NCBI GenBank assembly: GCA_023957155.1
Contig: JAMLHK010000015.1
Location: forward strand, 25,634-89,633
From: Chitinophagaceae bacterium
Lineage (GTDB): Bacteria; Bacteroidota; Bacteroidia; Chitinophagales; Chitinophagaceae
Length of the DNA: 64,000 nucleotides
Direction of reading: 5' to 3'
Shown here: in pieces, positions 43,845 through 51,332 of the stretch
Numbering within the stretch: the stretch's first letter is position 1
How the letters are laid out: the number at the start of each line of letters is the position of its first letter
Position numbers and translations under genes: made by a program
The notes under the pieces: model-generated
Seen by the model: the letters and a program-made list of their open reading frames with translations, nothing else
Databases searched by the model: none
Told to the model about the DNA's origin: nothing

Positions 43845-44084
43845 TTAAAGAAGATGCTTCATTATAAAAGCCCTGCCAGATCCGCTCTTTAAATATTTTT
43901 CAAATTGGTAGGCTTTATATCTGTCAGTATAAGAACAACACTATACTAATTTGAGTGGGCGATATGGTTTAGTAGCAGGAACATAGCCTTTTAAATGGCG
44001 GGACAAACGTTCTTTTATATTGATTGTACAACCAACATAGTGCTTTTTATTGCTAAGTTCAAGGATATAAACATAATACCACAT
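43845..44084 (-). pseudogene. GIY-YIG nuclease family pseudogene (single in-frame TAG)
   Basis: Reading the minus strand from the ATG at 44082-44084 gives MWYYVYILELSNKKHYVGCT, then a GIY-YIG core (the YVYIL and YVG motifs, LSRHLKGYVPATKPYRPLKLV). At codon 48 a TAG (43941-43943) interrupts it, but the same frame continues with CCSYTDRYKAYQFEKYLKSG and ends GRAFIMKHLL at a TAA (43845-43847). The post-stop part is the ordinary C-terminus of small bacterial GIY-YIG proteins (URI/UvrC-N-like, about 80 aa), in frame with no indel. The catalytic Tyr and Arg residues precede the stop, but the product would be cut before the final helix. A TAC or TAT codon is expected at the TAG position. Function was probably lost recently. 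Confidence 0.85.
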
Positions 44085-44282
44085 TGCAATACAATATAAG
44101 TAGAAGTTTGGGAAAACCGGACATTGTGCGTGTGTCGGTGCTGAAGCTCCGGCGCAAGCGTCCGAAGCCCGCTACAGATATAACCAAAGGTGAAGTTATT
44201 GCATAAAAAAGCCCGCCTATGCTTTGTAGCAGCCCGAGCAGACTTCGCCCGCTGAAACCAGCCGAACGAGGAAAGAATGCTA

Positions 44283-44324
44283 TATTAAAAAAAGAAAGCC
44301 AGCCTTCGCTAAAGCTCCGGCTGG
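44283..44324 (-). terminator. Rho-independent terminator of tRNA-Ser
   Basis: CCAGCC and GGCTGG form a stem with a 14-nt loop; the minus strand then reads CTTTCTTTTTTTAAT. It lies directly downstream of the tRNA-Ser gene. Confidence 0.7.
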
Positions 44325-44330
44325 TGAAAG

Positions 44331-44417
44331 CGGAGAGACAGGGATTCGAACCCTGGGTACAGTTGCCCGTACAACGGTTTTCGAGACCGTCCCATTCAAC
44401 CACTCTGGCATCTCTCC
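44331..44417 (-). tRNA. tRNA-Ser (anticodon CGA)
   Basis: On the minus strand an acceptor stem GGAGAGA/TCTCTCC, a D-arm (GAGTGGTTGAATGG), an anticodon arm ACGGT-CTCGAAA-ACCGT with loop anticodon CGA, a long variable arm (GTACGGGCAACTGTAC) and a T-arm (GGGTTCGAATCCC) are clear. The long variable arm confirms a class II tRNA. Discriminator base is G. Confidence 0.96.
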
Positions 44418-44460
44418 AAAATATGACGCGGCAAATGTATTTAATTCCGGGTAAAAATGG

Positions 44461-46407
44461 TTATTCGGTACCTGCGATCTCCAGTTTGTTGTCTTTAAAT
44501 ATAATAAAGGTGCCATCACCTTTCTTTAATGCTACATTGTGAAGATGAAATTGTTTATCGGGGAAAGCGGTTTCCGAAAATTCAATATTTACCTTATCCT
44601 CCCTGATGTTTAACTGCGTATAAATGAACATAGCAATATCCTGACGTAATCCTCTTGGCGTAAATTCCTTTTCATAAATCAGGGACTGGTCTTTCGATGA
44701 TGTTATTTTTAAGATAACGGGGCTTCTCTTTTTTACTACCGGAACTTTTGCCTGCATGTGTGCAGCACCGGAACTCCCCTGCTCATATTCCATAGGAGTG
44801 GAGATATATTTGAAGTTTACAAACAGGGTTTTTTCCGTAGGACTAAAGAATTGTACGGTGGTGCTGCTTAGTGGGATCATCAGGGCAAAGAAAACGGTGA
44901 GGATGAGTACTGCAGGAATAGGTTTGGTTTTTTCATGGTCAGCAACGGCCATTTGCCCGGGGTTCTTATCATCTTCAACTTTTTGATGAAAAAAGTTGAG
45001 CAGTTTTTCTTTGCTATATTGGGTCAGGGTAAACAACTTTACTTTAGAGGCATCATACTTTTTTGAAAATAAGGGCGCTCTTTTTCTCAGGAACCTGTGC
45101 AGCGCCCATGTTTTCCCTAAGCGGTAATAGCAGTCCTCACAACTCAGCAGGGCTACTTTGTTGCTGTTGTTTTCCAGGATGTGCTGAACGTCTTTAGGCA
45201 TTACGCTTCCGATACAGGGAACCCGGTAGTGAACGGTATTCAGCTGCCCGGGTAGTTCCGGTTCAGGGAAATAGCTGCAACTGAACAAGGTAAGATCAGC
45301 TTTACTTTGAGGTTGCAATGCCACTTCCGGGAACAGGGGATGGGTGATGGCATGCTCATCACAGGAGCCAATGCAGATGGCACACCCTACACATTTATCC
45401 GGTGAAAGAATAGCTTTTCTTTTCCCGTTTTTCATGAGCATGTCAATAGCTTCATAGGGACAATCGTATGAGCAGAGATTGCAGGCATCACATTTGTCCA
45501 GGTCAATATGAACAGGAGGATTGTTTTTTCTCTTAATAAGGTAAGGGATGACGGATAGTAAGACCCCCGAGCCGATTAAGATCATCCAGTTTTGGTTCAC
45601 GCTGAACAGCTTCATGAGATAGTAGCCAAAATAATAATACCAGTCGAAAGTAGTTTGTACCGGCAGATTAGAGAGCTCTGCAGGGGGATCACTTTTTACA
45701 GGGAAGAGAAGAGATATAATACTCAGTGCAATGACAGCATAGAGCATCAGCTTCTTGGGAGGAAATATTTTAGGCTTAGATATGCGAAGCAGGTGTATCC
45801 ATATAATGATTACCGTGATCAGTGAAAAAACAATATGACCAAACAGGGCTACTTTAAAAAAACCGCCTACGGTGGTCAGATCGTTCATCAGGAAAGCGCC
45901 GGCTATAGCAGGATCGAAGATAGGCAGGGTGGAAAACAGCTTTGCCGTAAGATAGCCGGTAAGCTTTGCTTTTTGATCCCATACCAGGATATATCCTGTT
46001 ACGCCTATCATAATGACGATCAGGAACGAAATAATGCCGCTGATCCAGGAGATCAGCCTTTTAAATTTGGATGTAAGCAACGTGTGCAGCAGGTGCATCA
46101 GGATGAAAATGACCAGCAGGTCTGATGAATACCGGTGAATGGTGCGCATCCAGCCGTTAAAAATATTGGCCGATAATGCTTCTACCGAGTCCCATGCATG
46201 GCGCGGATTGATGTTGTAAAAAATAAAGATATAGGTACCGGAAATGCAGGCTACAACAAACAGCAATACCGCAATGCCGCCAAGGTGATAAAGCGGGTTC
46301 AGTTCTGTAGCATAAATCCTGCTCAGGTAAGAAGAAAACTTTTGATACAACTGGTGTCCACGGGTACGTTCTTCAATAACATTTGATTTTTCAGAGTGCT
46401 TATCCAT
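44461..46407 (-). CDS. Cytochrome b / double [4Fe-4S] ferredoxin / MvhD-like fusion protein
   Basis: 648 residues, three redox modules. Residues 40-235 are the N-terminal domain of a Rieske-bc-type cytochrome b: two heme pairs H91/H105 and H191/H205, each 14 apart, on helices of a four-helix bundle. Residues 300-355 hold two [4Fe-4S] motifs, CDACNLCSYDCP (C306-C316) and CVGCAICIGSC (C339-C349). Residues 372-440 resemble the MvhD/HdrD delta-subunit domain, with Cys398 in VPCIGSVMPKDV and C423/C426 in LLSCEDCYYRLG. A TM segment follows near 500 and a periplasmic-like beta tail. The likely job is electron transfer between quinone and soluble carriers, but direction is unknown. Its ATG overlaps the SCO1 stop by 8 bp, so it is co-translated with the oxidase cluster. 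Confidence 0.85.
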   Translation of the reverse strand: MDKHSEKSNVIEERTRGHQLYQKFSSYLSRIYATELNPLYHLGGIAVLLFVVACISGTYIFIFYNINPRHAWDSVEALSANIFNGWMRTIHRYSSDLLVIFILMHLLHTLLTSKFKRLISWISGIISFLIVIMIGVTGYILVWDQKAKLTGYLTAKLFSTLPIFDPAIAGAFLMNDLTTVGGFFKVALFGHIVFSLITVIIIWIHLLRISKPKIFPPKKLMLYAVIALSIISLLFPVKSDPPAELSNLPVQTTFDWYYYFGYYLMKLFSVNQNWMILIGSGVLLSVIPYLIKRKNNPPVHIDLDKCDACNLCSYDCPYEAIDMLMKNGKRKAILSPDKCVGCAICIGSCDEHAITHPLFPEVALQPQSKADLTLFSCSYFPEPELPGQLNTVHYRVPCIGSVMPKDVQHILENNSNKVALLSCEDCYYRLGKTWALHRFLRKRAPLFSKKYDASKVKLFTLTQYSKEKLLNFFHQKVEDDKNPGQMAVADHEKTKPIPAVLILTVFFALMIPLSSTTVQFFSPTEKTLFVNFKYISTPMEYEQGSSGAAHMQAKVPVVKKRSPVILKITSSKDQSLIYEKEFTPRGLRQDIAMFIYTQLNIREDKVNIEFSETAFPDKQFHLHNVALKKGDGTFIIFKDNKLEIAGTE

Positions 46408-47146
46408 GCTGATCTTTTGTAATGATAAAGGATTTTATAAAAAGCCCGCTTACCAGGGTGATCATCAGGAGTCCTGCTGAGGTAGAAATGATAAACCGCC
46501 AGTCCATCTTATACGTTTTTAACACAGGATCATACCCGAAGCAACGCAGGTAAAAGCCTTTGATGATGCCCGGCCTTGTTTTTTCGGCCATAGCTTCCAT
46601 AACGGCAAGCTTAATATCTTTCTTTGAAGGGTTTATGCCATAGATATATCTTGATATCTTTCCGGCAGGGGTTAATACGATGAGTATGGACGGATGATTA
46701 AACTCCTTTGTTGACGGGTCATAATCATATTGGTAGTCAATAGAAGACAGGAATCGTTGAATGTTCTCTCCCGAAGCGGAAATGGTCTTCCAGTTTTTAC
46801 CGTCCATTTTCCACCTGTTTTCATAGGTTGCCAGGTTCATTCGCCGGTCGCTGCTGTCGAATGAAAAACTGACCATCGTAAAATCTTTTCCCAGGCTTCC
46901 CAGCTCTGTAATTACCTGCTGTACCCCGTTGCTGATCACACCACATAATGAATGACACCGGGTATACACCGGTGAAATGACTAATGGCTTTTGATTCAAT
47001 AGCGTATATAATTCAAAATGATTACCGGCAGCATCAAATACTTCAATATTAGCAGCCTGTTGAGCAAGGAATCTTTTTTCGTTGGGGAAATTGAACCCGC
47101 TTAATAAAAGCCATGCCGGTAATATCCATATAAATGCGTATTTCAT
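46400..47146 (-). CDS. SCO1/SenC/PrrC family copper chaperone with C-terminal membrane segment
   Basis: 248 residues. A signal or anchor at the N-terminus (WILPAWLLLSGF) leads into a thioredoxin-like SCO domain: the copper motif CHSLC at 64-68 (TRCHSLCG) and the third ligand His151 (EFNHPS). A C-terminal TM (ISTSAGLLMITLVSGLFI) is additional to the usual single anchor. SCO proteins deliver copper to the CuA site, and the neighbour encodes a CuA subunit. Transcribed after the heme-copper subunit I, separated by a strong hairpin; overlaps the fusion protein gene by 8 bp. Confidence 0.92.
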   Translation of the reverse strand: MKYAFIWILPAWLLLSGFNFPNEKRFLAQQAANIEVFDAAGNHFELYTLLNQKPLVISPVYTRCHSLCGVISNGVQQVITELGSLGKDFTMVSFSFDSSDRRMNLATYENRWKMDGKNWKTISASGENIQRFLSSIDYQYDYDPSTKEFNHPSILIVLTPAGKISRYIYGINPSKKDIKLAVMEAMAEKTRPGIIKGFYLRCFGYDPVLKTYKMDWRFIISTSAGLLMITLVSGLFIKSFIITKDQHG

Positions 47147-47160
47147 ATCAGCCGGGTTAA

Positions 47161-47186
47161 AGATACCGGGGTAGGCCCCGGTATCT
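47161..47186 (-). promoter_or_regulatory. Strong hairpin between subunit I and SCO1 genes
   Basis: AGATACCGGGG and CCCCGGTATCT make a perfect 11-bp stem with a 4-nt loop in the 83-bp space between two co-oriented genes. Little T-tract follows on the minus strand (CTTTAACC), so it may be a stability or processing element or a partial terminator, lowering expression of downstream genes. Confidence 0.55.
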
Positions 47187-47229
47187 TGTTCTCTGTATAA
47201 CAGGGTTTTCCGTGGGTATTATAGTATTA

Positions 47230-48897
47230 TTAATTTACATTCCAGGTAGCTGCCAGCCATTTCCAGTTCAGGAAAAAGAGCGCCAGGAATACCAGCAGGA
47301 ATATAAACGTAAGCACTAAAGTGCCCGGTGCTTCAAATCCCTTATGTGCTTTAGCCGGTGGTGCTAACGGCGAGATGGTAAGCTGCATATCTTCCGGCCC
47401 GTTTACTTTGGGTCCCCAAAATACCGATATCACCACAATCAGGATCCATATCAACGTAGCAATAAAAGCCAGCGTGCCGCCGAGCATCATCAGTGCCCAG
47501 AAAAAGTCAACAGCAGGATTGAAATTATGGGTAAAAACGCCACCGGAGAAAGTAGAATCCCAGTGCCGGCGGGGAACTCCCAATTGTCCTAATACGATCA
47601 TGGATATGGATAACAGGGCTATGCCTATAAAAAACATCCAGGGTTGCCATTTTGCCCAGCCATAGCCTACAATTTTTCTTCTGAAGATCAGGGGGATCAG
47701 GTAATAGGTTATACCCATGAAGGTGAGTGTAGTACCAATGACCACAGTTCCCTTAAAATGTCCCGGGATGGCTATTGTATTATGTACAATGATATTGGTT
47801 TGTTCCATCCCGAAGATCACACCTGTAGTACCGCCAATAAAGCCAAAACCGATAATGGCTAAGATAATGGCGGAGAAAGCCGGGTTTCCCCATGGTGCTT
47901 TTGACAGCCATTGGAATAAGCCTTTATTATATCCCCATCTCCGCTGGGCCGATTCAAATGAAGAAGGAACGGCAAATGCGTGTATCATGGAAGCCAGAAC
48001 GGCAAGATACATGGCATAGCTGGTGTTCCATACCTTCCAGGCGCTGCTCACTCCGGGGTCGGTCAGCAGGTGATGGGCGGATGCCAGGCAGATAAAAAGG
48101 ATATAGAGTACAAAGGCGGTCCGTGAAACTCTTTCATTAATAGAAGTGCCTCCTACGGCCAGGAAAGAAGTCATATACCATATAGACACCATAGCAGCCA
48201 CGTTGATCTGCTGGGAGGAGTGCCCCAGTCCCCACCAGATCAGCTTGTACATTGCCGGGTCAATATTGTCTATCAGTCCAAGCGACCATAAAAAAGTAGG
48301 GATATAAATAAGTGCCCCGGAAGCCAGGGTAATAACGGCAATGATGGCCGCAGTCATCAGTCCGTAAGTAAATAGCGGCATGGTTTCTCCATAAGCCTTT
48401 TCTCTCCTGGCGATCATCAGGTTGCCAAAAAACAGGATCACTGCCAGCAATGCGCCTACGGCAAAGAGGATGATACCTAAGTAATACAACGGATGCGCCT
48501 TGAGCGGCGTATAGGAGGTAAGCATTACATCCGCTTTTCCCATCAGGATAATGATATTGGATAGCACCAATCCGGCAACCATCAGCGCAAAAGCCACCCA
48601 GCCCAGCTTCGGAGCACAAAACCGGGTATTCAGCACTACGGTGGAGCCAAAATACAACCCGGCAATTTCGAAAAAGATGATCCAGAAAATAAGTGCGTTC
48701 AGTCCGTGAAAGGTAACCAGTCGGTAATACCATTCGGCGCCCAGCAGGTGCACGGGCTGGTAACGGGTAAACACCAGCAATAAAGCAGCAGTTACGGCAA
48801 GTAACAGGGAAATAACGGCAAATACTGCGTTGTAGCGGATGAGCTTTTCCGACTGAAGGTCTACTTTAAATCCTGTTATATCGCAAGTACGAAACAT
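47230..48897 (-). CDS. Heme-copper oxidase superfamily subunit I, B-type/sNOR-like, with altered active site
   Basis: 555 residues and 12-14 TM helices. Conserved ligands: H64 in TFHGLN (low-spin heme), H226 in GLGHSSQQINVA (CuB), H275/H276 in SAHHLL (CuB), and H380 in IPGHFKGTV (high-spin heme). Two changes stand out. Position 230, four after H226, is Gln where A- and B-type oxidases have the cross-linked Tyr. Position 382 is Lys where HFH gives the second low-spin heme ligand. Loss of the Tyr is a mark of NO reductases in this superfamily; gene order (subunit II with cyt c, subunit I, SCO1) matches norSY-senC clusters. An oxygen or NO reductase with a CuA donor is therefore possible. Fully annotating it as a cbb3-type oxidase would be wrong on subunit grounds. 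Confidence 0.85.
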   Translation of the reverse strand: MFRTCDITGFKVDLQSEKLIRYNAVFAVISLLLAVTAALLLVFTRYQPVHLLGAEWYYRLVTFHGLNALIFWIIFFEIAGLYFGSTVVLNTRFCAPKLGWVAFALMVAGLVLSNIIILMGKADVMLTSYTPLKAHPLYYLGIILFAVGALLAVILFFGNLMIARREKAYGETMPLFTYGLMTAAIIAVITLASGALIYIPTFLWSLGLIDNIDPAMYKLIWWGLGHSSQQINVAAMVSIWYMTSFLAVGGTSINERVSRTAFVLYILFICLASAHHLLTDPGVSSAWKVWNTSYAMYLAVLASMIHAFAVPSSFESAQRRWGYNKGLFQWLSKAPWGNPAFSAIILAIIGFGFIGGTTGVIFGMEQTNIIVHNTIAIPGHFKGTVVIGTTLTFMGITYYLIPLIFRRKIVGYGWAKWQPWMFFIGIALLSISMIVLGQLGVPRRHWDSTFSGGVFTHNFNPAVDFFWALMMLGGTLAFIATLIWILIVVISVFWGPKVNGPEDMQLTISPLAPPAKAHKGFEAPGTLVLTFIFLLVFLALFFLNWKWLAATWNVN

Positions 48898-48915
48898 AAG
48901 GTTTTGTTTTAGGGA

Positions 48916-49836
48916 TTAGTTTTTTAATGTTTTGATAAAGGCGATCAGCTGTTCAACCTCCTCATCGGTAACCGGGAAAACCGGCATGGGGGTATTTTCA
49001 AATCCAACCGTTATTTTTTGCTGCGGATTTTTTATGGATTCTCTTATATACGCTTCATCTACTTTAACATTGACCTTTTTCCCGTTTTCTATTACAGCTT
49101 CTTCCTTCCCGAATAAACCATTCCAGGCAGGAGCAATTTGGCTGGTTCCGTCTGTTTTATGACAGGCGCCGCAACCTTTCAGGGTGTATACCTGCTCGCC
49201 TAATAAAGCCATCTCTGTTTCCGACAGGGGCTCATTTTTCTTTTCCGGTAGCGGATCAGGCGCTTTCTTGAGATTCTCGTATCCATACAATTTCAGGTCT
49301 TCTTCCTTTTCTATTACTACAATCTTTCCGATCATGGCATGATGCCCGATGCCGCAAAATTCATTGCAGATCACCTTGTATTCGCCGGCTTCCGTTGGTT
49401 TAAATTCCAGTACATAATCATATTGCGGGTAAACCTGGAAGTTCATGTTTACCGGCTGAATAGAAAGTCCGTGTACCACATCTTTGGAGGAAATATGAAA
49501 TCGGTATGACTGGTCTTTCTGCAGGATCAGCGCCGGGCTCCATCTCCACATTTCGGCTACCACAAAAACATCGCTGTTGGGCTGGGGCCTTACTACGGGG
49601 ATGCCGTTATCCGTTCCGATCATATTTTGCTTAGTGTATGCTTCTCCCAGTTTGGCAAACTCTGCGGTGCTGGTACGGTAAGTAATACTGGAAGGATTTT
49701 GTTTTCCATAAACATGCCACATAATCATCCATATAAACATGGCAATGCAGAGGATAAGGGCTATGACCATCCACATTTTTTCATCTTTGGATACTTTCTT
49801 GTTATACCAACCTTCGGCCGGACTGAATAAACTCAT
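48916..49836 (-). CDS. Subunit II with CuA domain fused to C-terminal cytochrome c
   Basis: 306 residues. One N-terminal TM (residues 20-44, VIALILCIAMFIWMIMW) anchors a periplasmic cupredoxin with the full CuA site: H122, C157, E159, C161, H165, M168 (CNEFCGIGHHAM). After a proline-rich linker, residues 210-306 form a class I cytochrome c with CxxCH at 222-226 (GCGACHK) and a Met-containing PMPVFP segment as sixth ligand. It thus accepts electrons by its own heme c and passes them to CuA and subunit I. Eighteen base pairs separate it from the subunit I gene, and 24 from the small membrane gene. Confidence 0.93.
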   Translation of the reverse strand: MSLFSPAEGWYNKKVSKDEKMWMVIALILCIAMFIWMIMWHVYGKQNPSSITYRTSTAEFAKLGEAYTKQNMIGTDNGIPVVRPQPNSDVFVVAEMWRWSPALILQKDQSYRFHISSKDVVHGLSIQPVNMNFQVYPQYDYVLEFKPTEAGEYKVICNEFCGIGHHAMIGKIVVIEKEEDLKLYGYENLKKAPDPLPEKKNEPLSETEMALLGEQVYTLKGCGACHKTDGTSQIAPAWNGLFGKEEAVIENGKKVNVKVDEAYIRESIKNPQQKITVGFENTPMPVFPVTDEEVEQLIAFIKTLKN

Positions 49837-49860
49837 AAAGTGAGGTTTTAGATAAAGAAT

Positions 49861-50046
49861 TTATTTAATCAGGGTTTGTTTGATCTCTTCCGGGATTGCC
49901 GGTAAATTGGAAAGCTCCATTACTCCCCATAAGAGATAAAAAATAGCATAAATTGTTACGCCAAGGAATAGCAATAACATGAAGTCATCCATAATCATCC
50001 TGGAGAATGGAATGTTTTCTTTTTCCTGTTGCTGATTATTTTCCAT
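49861..50046 (-). CDS. Small single-TM subunit of the heme-copper complex
   Basis: 61 residues. A polar N-terminus (MENNQQQEKENIPFSRMIMDD) leads to one membrane helix (FMLLLFLGVTIYAIFYLLWGVMEL) and a short tail. It is the first gene of the cluster and resembles in size and position the subunit IIa of ba3-type oxidases or the orf1-type membrane protein of NOR clusters. Not recognised by sequence alone; the call rests on location. Translation starts near an 18-bp palindrome (50065-50082). Confidence 0.7.
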   Translation of the reverse strand: MENNQQQEKENIPFSRMIMDDFMLLLFLGVTIYAIFYLLWGVMELSNLPAIPEEIKQTLIK

Positions 50047-50064
50047 GCTGATTGTTTTAACATT

Positions 50065-50082
50065 AATAAACTATTGTTTATT
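50065..50082 (-). promoter_or_regulatory. Palindrome upstream of the heme-copper cluster
   Basis: AATAAAC, spacer TATT, GTTTATT: a perfect 7-bp inverted repeat 19-36 bp before the first ATG of the cluster. It could be an operator for the Crp/Fnr-type protein at 51944-52684, but it is not the canonical TTGAT-N4-ATCAA form, and AT-rich DNA gives such repeats often. Confidence 0.3.
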
Positions 50083-50177
50083 TAATATAAAACTAACAGC
50101 GATATCGTTGAGGATAGCGTATTATGAAGAATTAATATAGCAGAAAATACGATTTCGTACTTTTTTATTTTTCCCCT

Positions 50178-50203
50178 GCTGGTGCGTGAAAGTACACACC
50201 AGC
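50178..50203 (+). repeat. REP-type hairpin A
   Basis: GCTGGTG-C-GTG ... CACACCAGC: an 11-bp stem with one mismatch. Followed by CATAAATTTTTACC, nearly the same as the flank of REP B (CATGAATTTTCACC). It lies 149 bp upstream of the fic gene. Confidence 0.75.
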
Positions 50204-50351
50204 ATAAATTTTTACCTTATTAAAGCGCTGAATTTGTCCTTAAAGGCTATTCAGCTTATTTTCTCTTTTATTATATGCTCTAAATAACAATTACACCTAT
50301 TTATTCGTATATTAATATATAATATAGCGGATAGCTGAACATATTAAACAA

Positions 50352-51188
50352 ATGGGTATTGATTCTACTATAGAAAAGCTCCTGGCTGAATATAAAATAA
50401 CACTTGAGGATTATATTAAACAGGTGACTTCAACCTTTTCAAAGCAGAACCTCTTTGAATACAATGAGATTTTGCTCTCTGCTCACTCCTGTGCTATCGA
50501 AGGTAATAGCTTTACCGTAAATGATACCCGCGAACTTAAAGAACACGGACTGAACCTCAAACTCCGGGATAAATCCATGCTTGAAGCTTTTGAAATTCTT
50601 GACCACTTTAAGGCTTTTGAGTATTTGTTTAATAACCTGGAGCTGCTGCTCAATGAAAAACTTCTTATTGATACACATAAATTACTTACGGCTAACACCA
50701 TTCAATATACGAAGGGTTATTTGCCCGGAGAATATACCAGGTCGCGCATGGCAACAGGTGATACCATCTTTCCTGATCATGAAGCCAGTATTGCAAGTGT
50801 GCCGGCATTGATGGAGCAAACACAACAGGCAATGAATAAGAAGGCGGTGCACCCTATTGAAATATCAGCTAAATTCCATAAGTATTTTATCTATCTGCAT
50901 CCCTTTCCGGATGGTAATGGACGGATAGGAAGATTGATATCCAATTTTATCCTGGCTAAAGCGGGTGAGCCGCTTATCATTATTGAAGCAAAGCAAAAAC
51001 CGGAATATATTGATATCCTGAAATTCTCGCATAAGCACAATGACCTGAATGTGATTTCCTCTTTCTTTATAAAAACTTCGATCAGCAGGATGAAACAGGA
51101 AATGCAGCAGGCTGCTCAAAATGCCGGGGGAAAAGCCAATGCTGAAAACAAGGATAATAAATCAAGGGGTGTGAAGTTTATTTTTTGA
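50352..51188 (+). CDS. Fic domain protein, class II (N-terminal autoinhibitory helix)
   Basis: Fic proteins transfer AMP, or another nucleotide-derived group, to hydroxyls of target proteins. The 278-residue protein has the complete active site HPFPDGNGRIGR at residues 183-194, with His183 as catalytic base and the Asn/Arg phosphate contacts. Residues 46-51 (SCAIEG) match the inhibitory [S/T]xxxE[G/N] motif, located in an N-terminal helix: this marks class II Fic, kept off by its own Glu50. The tail is charged and short (SRGVKFIF). The last 29 bp of the gene are duplicated 724 bp downstream. It is bracketed by REP hairpins A and B; a typical mobile-region neighbour. Target is unknown. Confidence 0.92.
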   Translation: MGIDSTIEKLLAEYKITLEDYIKQVTSTFSKQNLFEYNEILLSAHSCAIEGNSFTVNDTRELKEHGLNLKLRDKSMLEAFEILDHFKAFEYLFNNLELLLNEKLLIDTHKLLTANTIQYTKGYLPGEYTRSRMATGDTIFPDHEASIASVPALMEQTQQAMNKKAVHPIEISAKFHKYFIYLHPFPDGNGRIGRLISNFILAKAGEPLIIIEAKQKPEYIDILKFSHKHNDLNVISSFFIKTSISRMKQEMQQAAQNAGGKANAENKDNKSRGVKFIF

Positions 51189-51221
51189 TTTTTCTGCAGA
51201 TTGATGTCATCATCGTATGTT
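51160..51221 (+). repeat. 62-bp direct repeat, copy 1 (fic tail)
   Basis: Starts in the last nine codons of fic and extends 33 bp past its stop. It is identical to copy 2 at 51884 in 59 of 62 positions; the last 50 bp are identical. Confidence 0.9.
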
Positions 51222-51228
51222 TCTCCTA

Positions 51229-51252
51229 CTGGTGTGTGTCTTCACACACCAG
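51229..51252 (+). repeat. REP-type hairpin B
   Basis: CTGGTGTGTG-TCTT-CACACACCAG: a perfect 10-bp stem and 4-nt loop. Same orientation as hairpin A and 80 bp before the RAYT gene. Confidence 0.85.
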
Positions 51253-51332
51253 CATGAATTTTCACCTATATTTGTCAGGATACTTCTATAAACATTGCAC
51301 CTGTGAATATACAGCACAAAAGGCAAGGCCAA

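Noticed and set aside
43941-43943. TAG as a readthrough or selenocysteine-like codon
   Set aside because: No recoding hairpin or suppressor tRNA is evident, and other genes use normal stops; a nonsense mutation is simpler.
44059-44403. Minus-strand open frame of 114 residues
   Set aside because: It runs through the tRNA-Ser gene and its terminator; translated tRNA sequence, not a protein.
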